Assembly (NCBI GenBank): GCA_011049495.1
Contig: DSBF01000432.1
Location: 1 to 17,680, forward strand
Origin: Ignavibacteria bacterium
GTDB taxonomy: Bacteria; Bacteroidota; Ignavibacteria; Ignavibacteriales; Melioribacteraceae
Length of the DNA: 17,680 nt
Direction of reading: 5' to 3'
Both the position numbers and the translations under genes were made by a program. The notes under the pieces were generated by a model that did no database searches, was not told where the DNA came from, and saw nothing but the letters and a program-made list of their open reading frames with translations. Below, one piece after another: positions 8,427 through 15,458 of the stretch; the stretch's first letter is position 1; each line of letters starts with the position of its first letter.

Positions 8427-9131
8427 TTAAATCCCTATTTTTTTCAAAACCTTTTCAACTTCCCTGCCCCATATTTTATAACCGGCAGCATTAAGATGAA
8501 CACCATCATAAGTAATTTCGGAACGAAGATAATTTCCTCTGCTCATTATGCTGTTAAGGTCAATGTACTCAATATTATTTTTTATTGCGTAGTCTCGTAA
8601 CATCATGTTTAGTCTATCAACTTGAGAATTTCTTTCTTTATTGATTTCGGCGGCATTTGCATCCGGGTTGTTTACTGCCAGCCAGTCTTTTCCCCAGTCT
8701 CTTCCGGCATAAAGTGTACTTTGTATAACAACAGTGATTCCGCTTCTTCTTAATCTTTCAACTACCTTTACATAGTCATCAAAAATAGTTTCCACCGGAA
8801 TCCATTGATAAATATCGTTAAGTCCCCCAAGTATAAAACAGATTTGGGGTTTGAGCTCGGTTACATAATGAATCCTGTTAAAATATCCTGAGAGGATATC
8901 ACTAACGATACCCATTTCAACAACGTCGTTTCTTCCTAATAAATTATTCCAATCAACCCCGTGAGTAAGCGAGTTACCAAGCATTACAATCCTTGTATCA
9001 ACCGGTTTATATATTTTATAAAACTCTATCTGTCTCTGATAAATAGGATTATTGAGATAGTTATTATTTGATTGAGCCGGTAAAATTAAAGGCAAAAAAC
9101 TTATTAAAAAAAGTAAAGCTATTTTTCTCAT
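8427..9131 (-). CDS. Periplasmic SGNH/GDSL-family esterase
   Basis: A 234-residue secreted hydrolase with a signal peptide at 1-19 (cleavage after PAQ). All SGNH blocks are present: S54 in LGNSLTHG, G74 in block II, N105 in GGLND, and D209/H212 in DGVHLN. The compact single-domain form is that of GDSL acetylesterases related to PAF-acetylhydrolase and carbohydrate esterases, so removal of O-acyl groups from a glycan is the likely activity. It differs clearly from the larger SGNH protein encoded 15 bp downstream and is not a recent duplicate of it. It is the first gene of the SGNH-SGNH-MBOAT-MBOAT set. The ATG has no Shine-Dalgarno site, whereas the next gene has a strong one, which suits a short-leader first gene. 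An exact substrate cannot be read from the sequence. Confidence 0.9.
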   Translation of the reverse strand: MRKIALLFLISFLPLILPAQSNNNYLNNPIYQRQIEFYKIYKPVDTRIVMLGNSLTHGVDWNNLLGRNDVVEMGIVSDILSGYFNRIHYVTELKPQICFILGGLNDIYQWIPVETIFDDYVKVVERLRRSGITVVIQSTLYAGRDWGKDWLAVNNPDANAAEINKERNSQVDRLNMMLRDYAIKNNIEYIDLNSIMSRGNYLRSEITYDGVHLNAAGYKIWGREVEKVLKKIGI

Positions 9132-9257
9132 ATGATATTACTTAAAATTTATCTCGCTTGTGAGTTTTATTATGCAAAAGTAATTACACTGCAATCAAAA
9201 GTAAACTAATATTTTATGGTTGTTTCTCTAATATTTTGTTTCAACCGATATCTATAA

Positions 9258-9292
9258 TCTATTATTTGTTAATACATTACAAAAATAATAGA
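9258..9292. repeat. A/T-rich inverted repeat, 10-bp arms
   Basis: TCTATTATTT at 9258-9267 is the exact reverse complement of AAATAATAGA at 9283-9292, with a 15-nt spacer. An inner TTTGT/ACAAA pairing (9265-9269 with 9279-9283) is also possible. It lacks a following T run on either strand, so I do not call it a terminator. It may be a regulator site, an RNA hairpin, or chance in A/T-rich DNA. Confidence 0.35.
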
Positions 9293-9399
9293 GGAATTGT
9301 CTTATTATAAAGCAATATCAATACCAAAAAAAATGTTTCAAAAAATCAACAAAACTGTAATAAAAGGGGATGGTTGAATGCTTTACTAATCTCAGTCCA

Positions 9400-9413
9400 A
9401 TACAGTACTGTAT
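9400..9413. repeat. 14-bp perfect palindrome
   Basis: ATACAGTACTGTAT reads the same on both strands and lies 20 bp beyond the stop codon of the coiled-coil gene. A perfect even palindrome of this length fits a dimeric regulator's binding site. It is about 270 bp from the next gene start, which is far for a simple operator. No regulator is recognised. Confidence 0.3.
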
Positions 9414-9433
9414 AAAATTGAAATTAAAGATAA

Positions 9434-11239
9434 CTACACTTGCGAATCCGCAGGATTTTCATTTTCATCGCTAAGTTGGCGCTCATAAGCAGAAATCTTT
9501 GTTTGAAGTTTCTTTTCTAATGCAATTAATTGAGAAATTTTTGCCGCATATTCTTCTTTCTCAATTTCCTTTTTCGCCGTTTCGCTTTTAATTTCCTGCA
9601 AATTTTGTTTGGCTGATTCGACTTTTTGATCAAGTTCGTCGGCTATTCTCTCGTTTCTTTTTATTTCTTCGGTCAATGCCGAATTACGCGATTCTGTTTC
9701 GCTATAATTTCTACTTATTTGATCGATTAATTGCTGAAGATTTTTTTCCAGATCATCTCTTTGTTTACTTAATGCTTCGTTCTCTAACCGCAGTCTGCTT
9801 ATATCTAACCGAATTTTGTTTTCTTTGTTATTTAGCCTTTCAACATTTTCAAAGAGTTCGTTTTGCTGGTTTTTAAGTGATGCAATAAATTGTTCGGTTG
9901 TTGTTCTTTCTTTTTGCATTACTTTGTTAAGACCGGAGTACTCTGCTATTTGTGCAGTTTTATCCAAAAGTAATTCTTCTTTTTCTCTAAGTTCTTTCTC
10001 TTTATCTATAACCTGTTGTTTTAGTTTCGATAGTTTGCTGCCGGCATCTTTTATTTCATCGGTAAATTTTTGAAGAGCTTCTGCAAATTTATTTTCAACC
10101 TGAAGCTGGTTTTCTTCAATTTCAAATTTCCGGTTTTCGATCTCACTCAATTTGCTTTTGAGGTTCGAGAGGGAATGATTAAGTTTTTCTTCTTCTTCTC
10201 TTCTGGCAAGAGTTGTTTCGTTAATTTCATTTTTAATAACTTCTGCACGGCGTGCTTCTTCTTCTAAAACACTTTTTCTTTCTTTGAGTGTCTGTATATC
10301 CGATTCAAGTTTTTCAAGCTCTTCTCTGTGAAGTGAAATACTTTCTTTAATTGAGTTGAGTTCAATTTGTTTTAAGTTGAGTTCTTTGGTATACTCTTCT
10401 CGCTTTTCATTATACTCGTTATAAAGCGAATCTTTGTCGACAAGTTGTTTTGTTAATGCAGCAAGACTATGCTCTAAGCTGGATTTTATTTCTTCCGAGG
10501 AAGAAATTCTTTCGTCAATCTTTTTTATTGAATCTAATTTTTCGTTTTCTTTACTCTTAAGTTCTTCAATATTTCCGGAGAGTTCAGATTCAAGTTGTTT
10601 ATACTCTTCAATTTTTTGCTGCAGCTCAACTATTTCACTTTCATATCTTTCGTTCTGTTCTTTATGTTCAAGATAAGCTGCCTCATACTGTGCATATTCT
10701 TCCTTTTTTGATTCTATAGTATGAGTAATTCTGTTTTCTTCTTCGCGCAGCCCGGAAATTTTCTGTTCAAGTTCGGTAATCACATGTGACAAGTTCTGCT
10801 GTTTATCTTGCTGCCTATGAATTTCTTCGTTTAACCTGGTTAACTCACTTTGTTTATTAGAAATTTCTTCGGTCAACCAACTATTTTTTTCTTCACTTTC
10901 ATCTCTGCTCTTAGCAAGTTGGTTGTTTTCATCTTGTAAATCGCCAACGGATTTTTCAAGGCTCTCACGTAATTCTTCCAAGGAAGCAATATTATCTTGC
11001 AGCAATTCAAATTCATTTTTTCTTTCACCAATTTGTGCTTCAAGGGTTTGAAGCATGCTGTCCGATTCTTTTTCCTTCTGATTAATTTCAGAAAGTTCCT
11101 TTCTGGCTTTACCAAGCTTTTCCTCAAGTTCTTCCATACTGCTATATTTATCAAGAACGGTGTGAAGTTTATTCTTCAACTCATCGTTTTCTTGAATCAG
11201 CTTATCGGCACTTTTTTGACCTTTTGAAAGGATACCCAT
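9434..11239 (-). CDS. Long coiled-coil protein, probably cytoplasmic
   Basis: A 601-residue protein that is almost wholly heptad-patterned coiled coil, rich in E, K, Q, L, S and N. It has no signal peptide or membrane segment. I found no cysteine, and the only proline is in the C-terminal tail (ENPADSQV), leaving about 590 residues without a helix breaker. If fully extended, that would make a rod of roughly 85-90 nm (590 x 0.15 nm). I see no Walker A or B motif, so it is not an SMC or Rad50 ATPase; a scaffold or filament role is possible. The open frame extends upstream to a GTG at 11302, but I start at the ATG at 11237-11239 because it has GGAGAG just upstream, whereas the longer form has no ribosome site and adds a proline-containing, non-coil leader. 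It is transcribed divergently from the MATE gene. Confidence 0.8.
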   Translation of the reverse strand: MGILSKGQKSADKLIQENDELKNKLHTVLDKYSSMEELEEKLGKARKELSEINQKEKESDSMLQTLEAQIGERKNEFELLQDNIASLEELRESLEKSVGDLQDENNQLAKSRDESEEKNSWLTEEISNKQSELTRLNEEIHRQQDKQQNLSHVITELEQKISGLREEENRITHTIESKKEEYAQYEAAYLEHKEQNERYESEIVELQQKIEEYKQLESELSGNIEELKSKENEKLDSIKKIDERISSSEEIKSSLEHSLAALTKQLVDKDSLYNEYNEKREEYTKELNLKQIELNSIKESISLHREELEKLESDIQTLKERKSVLEEEARRAEVIKNEINETTLARREEEEKLNHSLSNLKSKLSEIENRKFEIEENQLQVENKFAEALQKFTDEIKDAGSKLSKLKQQVIDKEKELREKEELLLDKTAQIAEYSGLNKVMQKERTTTEQFIASLKNQQNELFENVERLNNKENKIRLDISRLRLENEALSKQRDDLEKNLQQLIDQISRNYSETESRNSALTEEIKRNERIADELDQKVESAKQNLQEIKSETAKKEIEKEEYAAKISQLIALEKKLQTKISAYERQLSDENENPADSQV

Positions 11240-11243
11240 AATA

Positions 11244-11249
11244 CTCTCC
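11244..11249 (-). promoter_or_regulatory. Shine-Dalgarno site that sets the coiled-coil start
   Basis: GGAGAG on the minus strand lies 4 nt before the ATG at 11237-11239. It is one of the few strong ribosome sites in the window. It supports the shorter protein over starts at the GTG (11302) or ATG (11296), which have no such site. Confidence 0.7.
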
Positions 11250-11280
11250 GGTCTTATGAATTTGTTAATTAATAATTTAT

Positions 11281-11288
11281 CAAAATTA
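11281..11288 (-). promoter_or_regulatory. Promoter-like -7 octamer for the coiled-coil gene
   Basis: TAATTTTG on the minus strand matches the Bacteroidota TAnnTTTG box and lies 41 bp before the ATG at 11239. No clear TTTG -33 box is at the right distance. If it is real, transcription would begin downstream of the alternative GTG start, again favouring the shorter protein. Confidence 0.25.
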
Positions 11289-11330
11289 CTTAACATATAC
11301 ACTACTTTAACTCACATATAAAGCAGAAAA

Positions 11331-11361
11331 TTTAATAACACATTTTAATTCAGTACATTTG
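11331..11361 (+). promoter_or_regulatory. Promoter-like site for the MATE gene
   Basis: TTTA at 11331-11334, then 19 bp, then TACATTTG at 11354-11361. This is one mismatch from the Bacteroidota TTTG-N19-21-TAnnTTTG consensus. It lies 19 bp before the ATG at 11381, a plausible distance for a short leader. It is the best promoter match in the window. Confidence 0.35.
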
Positions 11362-11380
11362 GAACGCTTTAATAAAAATT

Positions 11381-12718
11381 ATGCTTTCAATAAAAACACA
11401 TATAAAAGAAACGGTAAAGCTTGCCATCCCGGTTTCGGTTGGACAAATTGGTCATATTATGATGGGAGTAGTCGACAGCTTAATGGTCGGAAGAGTTGGC
11501 ACTGTACCTTTAGCTGCGGCAGCTTTAGTAAATGGTCTATTCTTTTTAATTCTAGTTCTTGGAATCGGAATGACAATGGCTATTACTCCTTTAGTCGCAA
11601 TATCAAAGGGTGCAAAAAATGATGATGAATGCGGGATGATTTTGCGACAAGCTCTTTTAGTCAACGTTGTTTTTGCAATATTGCTTCTATTTTTAATCTA
11701 CTTTGGAGCCGACTTTCTTCAATATTTGGATCAACCGCAAGAGGTTGTTATTGAAGCCAAATCATACATGAAAATTTTAGCTTTTTCGGTAATCCCGTTT
11801 TTGGTCTTCCAGGTTTATCGTCAATTTTTAGAAGGAATAAGTGTTGTTAAACCTGCTATGATAATTGCAGTACTGGCAAATTTTTTTAATGCGTTTAGTA
11901 ATTGGTGTTTGATTTTTGGTAATCTAGGCTTTGAGGCAATGGGTTTGTACGGAGCCGGGATTTCAACATTTTTAACAAGAACTTTGATGGCGGCGATTTT
12001 AATGTATTATGTCATAACATCATCAAAATACGAAATCTATAACCCTACTCTAAAGTATAAATCCATTAATCGGAAAGTAATAAAGAAAGTTGTTGCCATA
12101 GGACTTCCGAGCGGTTTACAATATTTTCTTGAAGTAGGAGCTTTTTCATTTTCCGCAATAATGATTGGATGGATTGGTGCTGTTCCTTTGGCTGCTCATC
12201 AAATCGCTATTAATCTGGCATCCGTTACTTATATGATTGTTTTGGGAATAAGTGCGGCTGGGACTATCAGAGTTGGTACTGCATTGGGTCAAAAAAGCAA
12301 AGAAGGAGTGCGAACCGCCGGTTTTAGTTCATTATTACTGGCTGCAAGTTTGATGTTCTGTTTTGCAATTTTATTTATTGTGTTCCGTAATCACCTTCCA
12401 TATTTATATGTTAATGAAATAGATGTAATTGAACTTGCATCAAGCTTGTTAATTGTTGCGGCACTTTTCCAGTTGTTTGATGGTCTGCAGGCAACCGCGA
12501 TAGGAATTTTGCGTGGTTTGACAGATGTAAAAATTCCATTATTAATTTCATTTGCAGCATATTGGATGCTCGGTGTTCCGGCAGGTTATCTCCTTGCTTT
12601 TGTTTTTGATTTCGGTACTGTGGGTATATGGTTGGGATTTTTAGTCGGATTGGCTTCAGTAGCTATTTTACTTTCTCTTAGGTTTAATCATCTTACCAAA
12701 GAAAAACTTATTTATTAG
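11381..12718 (+). CDS. MATE family multidrug/Na+ (or H+) antiporter
   Basis: A 445-residue inner-membrane protein with about twelve hydrophobic segments, in the size range of NorM/DinF transporters. It should export cationic or other organic compounds in exchange for Na+ or H+. The first helix carries the MATE signature IPVSVGQIGHIMMGVVDSLMVG with D32, the acidic residue corresponding to the key helix-1 aspartate of NorM. A second-half repeat begins at about 230 (AIGLPSGLQYFLEVGAFSF), as expected for the two pseudo-symmetric bundles. It is the only plus-strand gene. The ATG at 11381 has no strong Shine-Dalgarno site. Its TAG overlaps the stop of the convergent DUF454 gene. Substrate and coupling ion cannot be told from the sequence. 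Confidence 0.93.
   Translation: MLSIKTHIKETVKLAIPVSVGQIGHIMMGVVDSLMVGRVGTVPLAAAALVNGLFFLILVLGIGMTMAITPLVAISKGAKNDDECGMILRQALLVNVVFAILLLFLIYFGADFLQYLDQPQEVVIEAKSYMKILAFSVIPFLVFQVYRQFLEGISVVKPAMIIAVLANFFNAFSNWCLIFGNLGFEAMGLYGAGISTFLTRTLMAAILMYYVITSSKYEIYNPTLKYKSINRKVIKKVVAIGLPSGLQYFLEVGAFSFSAIMIGWIGAVPLAAHQIAINLASVTYMIVLGISAAGTIRVGTALGQKSKEGVRTAGFSSLLLAASLMFCFAILFIVFRNHLPYLYVNEIDVIELASSLLIVAALFQLFDGLQATAIGILRGLTDVKIPLLISFAAYWMLGVPAGYLLAFVFDFGTVGIWLGFLVGLASVAILLSLRFNHLTKEKLIY
12715..12718. other. Overlapping stop codons of convergent genes
   Basis: The four bases TTAG hold the plus-strand TAG of the MATE gene (12716-12718) and, read on the minus strand, the TAA of the DUF454 gene (12715-12717). 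With no spacer, each transcript must run into the other gene. Confidence 0.9.
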
Positions 12719-13143
12719 CTTTCCAGGAAATCTTCTTTTATTGTTTCGGATGAAATTGTTTTTAAAGATATGAGATATATTGTTACACCAATTGCAATTC
12801 CAAACAATAATATTTTTACCCAAAGCAATGTAACGGCAAAAATAGCAGAATAACCAATTGCAATATTCAGCATAAGTATAGCAATAATTTTTGCTTTAAG
12901 AGGCATCCCCCTATGTACACGATAATTTCTGATAAATTTTCCGAGATACTTATTGGTAATTAACCAGTTATAGAACTTTTCAGAACTTCTTGCAAAACAC
13001 GCAGCAGCTATAATTAAGAAAATTGTAGTCGGCATTACCGGTAAAAATATCCCAATCATTCCAAGAGAGACAAAAAACCACCCGGCGATAATTAGGAAAA
13101 TTTTCAATGCCGTATTAGTTGTTATTTTCAATTCATCATTCAT
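12715..13143 (-). CDS. DUF454 (YbaN-like) small inner-membrane protein
   Basis: A 142-residue membrane protein matching the DUF454/YbaN pattern: GIFLPVMPTTIF at 31-42, CFARSSEKFYNWL at 49-61, then a basic loop with R-x-x-RGMPLKAK. Hydrophobic segments lie at about 13-49 and 86-126. The biochemical role of the family is not known to me. An in-frame TTG at 13150-13152 would add three residues; I prefer the ATG at 13141-13143. It starts 15 bp after the two-module secreted protein gene, so it is probably the last gene of the trkA-trkH transcript. Its stop codon overlaps that of the convergent MATE gene, so there is no room for a normal terminator between them. Confidence 0.85.
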   Translation of the reverse strand: MNDELKITTNTALKIFLIIAGWFFVSLGMIGIFLPVMPTTIFLIIAAACFARSSEKFYNWLITNKYLGKFIRNYRVHRGMPLKAKIIAILMLNIAIGYSAIFAVTLLWVKILLFGIAIGVTIYLISLKTISSETIKEDFLES

Positions 13144-13158
13144 AATTGGCAAATAAAT

Positions 13159-13929
13159 TTAATCGACTACTTCAAGATAGCCGGTTGTTATAAGTACTTC
13201 GCTTTGATTATAGATATTGAATTTATAGTAACCCGGTTTCTTAAGTGTGTACTTAAAGAATGCATGATCCCAGGAAGGATTTAAGGCATATTTTTTTGAT
13301 TCAACAAATTTATCGTATTCAATTGACCGTACCGGTTTCTCCCAAACATCAACAACAAATACCGGTGTTTGAATTTCACCTTTATGTAATATATAAACAT
13401 GTACGGTACTATCAAGACTACTTAGCGACATTTTCCGGAATGAATTGATAGGTTTACCGGCAATAACCCTTTCGCAAAATTTTATTTTTGTTTCATCGTA
13501 ATAAAGAGAGTTTGTTCTCTGCCGACTTTGTAAATAATCACTTTCTATTTGTATTGTAACCGTACCGGAAATCAATTCCTTCTGATTTTGATTTACAACA
13601 TAAACTCTGTATTTACCCGGCTGAGTAAATTTATAATTATAGGCAAACCATGTAGCTCCTTCTTTTATATTTATTGCTTTACTATCGAATGGTTTATATT
13701 CATTATCAATAAATCTATCTACAAACATATAATTAAGCTGAGTATCAAATTCTTTCCCTTCGTTATCAAATAATATATATACATAACTGCCCCAGGGTTT
13801 AATTGACCATGTATTTCGTGCATCAATAGGATCGCCTGTTTCTGTATGACTGTTACAGAAATAAATTTCCTGGGCGGTAAGTAAACCGGTAAATAATAAT
13901 AACAATATGATAATTTTTATACTATGCAT
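13159..13929 (-). CDS. Secreted protein of two tandem beta-rich modules, function unknown
   Basis: A 256-residue protein I do not recognise. Residues 1-20 are a signal peptide (cleavage after TAQ). The rest is an internal duplication of about 105 residues, roughly 22-127 and 148-255, with a near-constant offset of 127-128: FC at 24-25 and 151-152, D/K-P-I at 33-35 and 159-161, VYIL at 50-53 and 178-181, PGKY/PGYY at 104-107 and 232-235, NQ at 113-114 and 241-242. The alternating pattern and PG-Y-K/R-V/F strands look like Ig-like beta-sandwiches. The frame is open upstream to 14097 inside trkH, but I start at the ATG at 13927-13929 because the signal peptide begins there. It lies 80 bp after trkH and 15 bp before the DUF454 gene. 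A link to potassium uptake is suggested only by position. Confidence 0.75.
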   Translation of the reverse strand: MHSIKIIILLLLFTGLLTAQEIYFCNSHTETGDPIDARNTWSIKPWGSYVYILFDNEGKEFDTQLNYMFVDRFIDNEYKPFDSKAINIKEGATWFAYNYKFTQPGKYRVYVVNQNQKELISGTVTIQIESDYLQSRQRTNSLYYDETKIKFCERVIAGKPINSFRKMSLSSLDSTVHVYILHKGEIQTPVFVVDVWEKPVRSIEYDKFVESKKYALNPSWDHAFFKYTLKKPGYYKFNIYNQSEVLITTGYLEVVD

Positions 13930-13930
13930 A

Positions 13931-13948
13931 ACACTTTTCGAAAAGAGT
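13931..13948. repeat. 18-bp imperfect palindrome just before the two-module gene
   Basis: CTTTTCGAAAAG at 13934-13945 is a perfect 12-bp palindrome. Adding AC and GT on the outside extends it to 18 bp with one mismatched pair (A13933/A13946). It ends 1 nt before the start codon. It could be a regulator site or an mRNA hairpin with a TCGA loop that limits translation. Confidence 0.4.
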
Positions 13949-14009
13949 TTAAATATAAGCAATGTTGAGGAAAATTTGAGAATGTTAAGCTGATAATTGA
14001 TAATACTGT

Positions 14010-15458
14010 TTATTTCTTCCAAAAAACGGATGAGAAAATCACAAGGACTGTAAATAACTCCAATCTGCCAAGTAGCATCAAAAAGGTTAATACCCACTTA
14101 CCGATATCCGGAACATTTGCAAAGTTCATAGTTGGACCAACTGTTCCGATACCCGGACCAACGTTGCCTATGGATGTAGCCGAAGCACCTAATGCACTTA
14201 TAAAATCCATTCCTATTAAAGACATAACTAACGTCCCGAGAAGAAAAACAAAAATGTAAAACAAGAAGAATGCTAATACATTTGAAATGATATCACTTGG
14301 TACGGTAGATTTATTTAATCTAACAGGGATAACTGCACGAGGATGAATTAATCTCTTAAGTTCCATCATGCTATTTTTGATTAATAAGAAATGACGAACC
14401 ATTTTAATTCCGCCGCCTGTTGAACCGGCACTACCGCCTGTAAATAGAAGTAAGAAAAATAATACCTGGAAAAAAGGTCCCCACAATTCATAATCGGATG
14501 TAACGTAACCGGTAGTTGTTACAATAGACACAACCTGAAATAATCCATCACGGAAAGTTTTTTCTATTCCGGCATAATCAGCTAATAATAAACCAACCAT
14601 TACAATTAAAACAATTGTACCGATTAGCTTTAAGTAAAACTTAAATTCATCATTTCTTTTAACGGCGGAAAAATTTCTGTGAAGAAGATGGTAGTGAAGT
14701 GTAAAATTTGTTCCGGCAATAAACATAAACACAATCATAACATAGTGAATAAAGGGGGAATCGTATGCGGCAATACTCGCCTGTTTAGTTGAAAACCCAC
14801 CGGTAGCCATTGTTGTAAATGCATGATTAACGGAATCAAATAAATTCATTCCGCCTAATAGCAGAAGAAAAACTTCTGCAATGGTAAAGAGGACATAAAT
14901 TCCCCATAAACGTTTTGCCGTTTCTCTAACTCTCGGATGAATCTTATCTTTAGTAGGACCCGGTACTTCGGCAACAAATAGCTGCATACCACCGATACCC
15001 AACATCGGTAAAATTGCTATTGACAATACAATAACTCCCATACCGCCAAGCCATTGAGTCATACTTCGCCAAAATAAAAGACCATGCGGAAGCGATTCAA
15101 TATCATTTAGAATAGATGCCCCCGTTGTTGTGAATCCGGACATTGTTTCAAAAAATGCATCGGTATAGGATGGAATAGCTCCATGAACTACGAAGGGAAT
15201 GGCACCGAACAAAGCCATTACTACCCATGTTACGGAAACAACAATATATCCTTCCCGCTTACTGATTTCTTTTTCATGTTTTCTGGTAAGCAATACAAGT
15301 ATGAAACCAATTAATGATATTCCCACACCGCAAGCAAGTAGAACAATAATATCATTATCACCATAATATAATGAGAAGGGAATTCCCAGCATCATAAAAA
15401 GACCGTTGAGAATTAATACAACACCGATAAAGTTCGTGATGATTTTTAAGTTGAGCAT
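14010..15458 (-). CDS. trkH: Trk potassium uptake channel subunit TrkH
   Basis: A 482-residue inner-membrane K+ channel subunit of the TrkH/KtrB superfamily. The four pore-loop filter segments are visible in order: TTTGAS at 110-115, TGGFST at 219-224, TTTGYVT at 314-320 and SIGNVGP at 429-435. The glycine-rich intramembrane gate loop (GGSAGSTGGG, 341-350) and the arginine of the last repeat (GRLE, R465) are also present. The length fits the family. Its ATG at 15456-15458 directly abuts the trkA stop with no spacer and no Shine-Dalgarno site, so translation is probably coupled to trkA. TrkA should form the cytoplasmic ring that gates it. Regulation by NAD(H), or by ATP/ADP as in other Trk systems, is expected from the family but not seen here. 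Confidence 0.96.
   Translation of the reverse strand: MLNLKIITNFIGVVLILNGLFMMLGIPFSLYYGDNDIIVLLACGVGISLIGFILVLLTRKHEKEISKREGYIVVSVTWVVMALFGAIPFVVHGAIPSYTDAFFETMSGFTTTGASILNDIESLPHGLLFWRSMTQWLGGMGVIVLSIAILPMLGIGGMQLFVAEVPGPTKDKIHPRVRETAKRLWGIYVLFTIAEVFLLLLGGMNLFDSVNHAFTTMATGGFSTKQASIAAYDSPFIHYVMIVFMFIAGTNFTLHYHLLHRNFSAVKRNDEFKFYLKLIGTIVLIVMVGLLLADYAGIEKTFRDGLFQVVSIVTTTGYVTSDYELWGPFFQVLFFLLLFTGGSAGSTGGGIKMVRHFLLIKNSMMELKRLIHPRAVIPVRLNKSTVPSDIISNVLAFFLFYIFVFLLGTLVMSLIGMDFISALGASATSIGNVGPGIGTVGPTMNFANVPDIGKWVLTFLMLLGRLELFTVLVIFSSVFWKK

Larger units (their letters stand above)
9132..9433 (-). promoter_or_regulatory. 302-bp intergenic region before the acylation genes, with promoter-like site
   Basis: This gap should hold the promoter of the SGNH/MBOAT set and the 3' end of the coiled-coil transcript. 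On the minus strand TACTTTTG occurs at 9175-9182, with TTTA 19 bp upstream at 9202-9205, close to the Bacteroidota TTTG-N19-21-TAnnTTTG pattern. Further TAnnTTTG octamers lie at 9196-9203 and 9280-9287, so the exact site is uncertain. Two inverted repeats are listed separately. I see no small gene and no hairpin followed by a T tract. Confidence 0.3.

Noticed and set aside
9258..9292. Inverted repeat as terminator of the coiled-coil gene
   Set aside because: The stem is A/T only apart from one outer pair, lies about 140 bp past the stop, and has no T tract after it on either strand.
9400..9413. LexA/SOS box
   Set aside because: It has ACAG-TA-CTGT, the inside-out of the E. coli CTGT-N8-ACAG pattern, and there is no DNA-damage gene next to it.
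9816..10676. Plus-strand open frames rich in S, F, L and C opposite the coiled-coil gene
   Set aside because: They are reverse-strand shadows of Glu/Lys/Leu-rich codons, with no recognisable domain and no promoter or ribosome site.
11240..11302. Longer coiled-coil protein starting at the GTG at 11302 (or the ATG at 11296)
   Set aside because: No ribosome site precedes these starts, the extra residues include a proline and are not coil-like, and a strong GGAGAG precedes the ATG at 11239.
13930..14097. 56-residue extension of the two-module protein into the trkH 3' end
   Set aside because: The extension overlaps trkH by 88 bp and would put the signal peptide in the middle of the protein.
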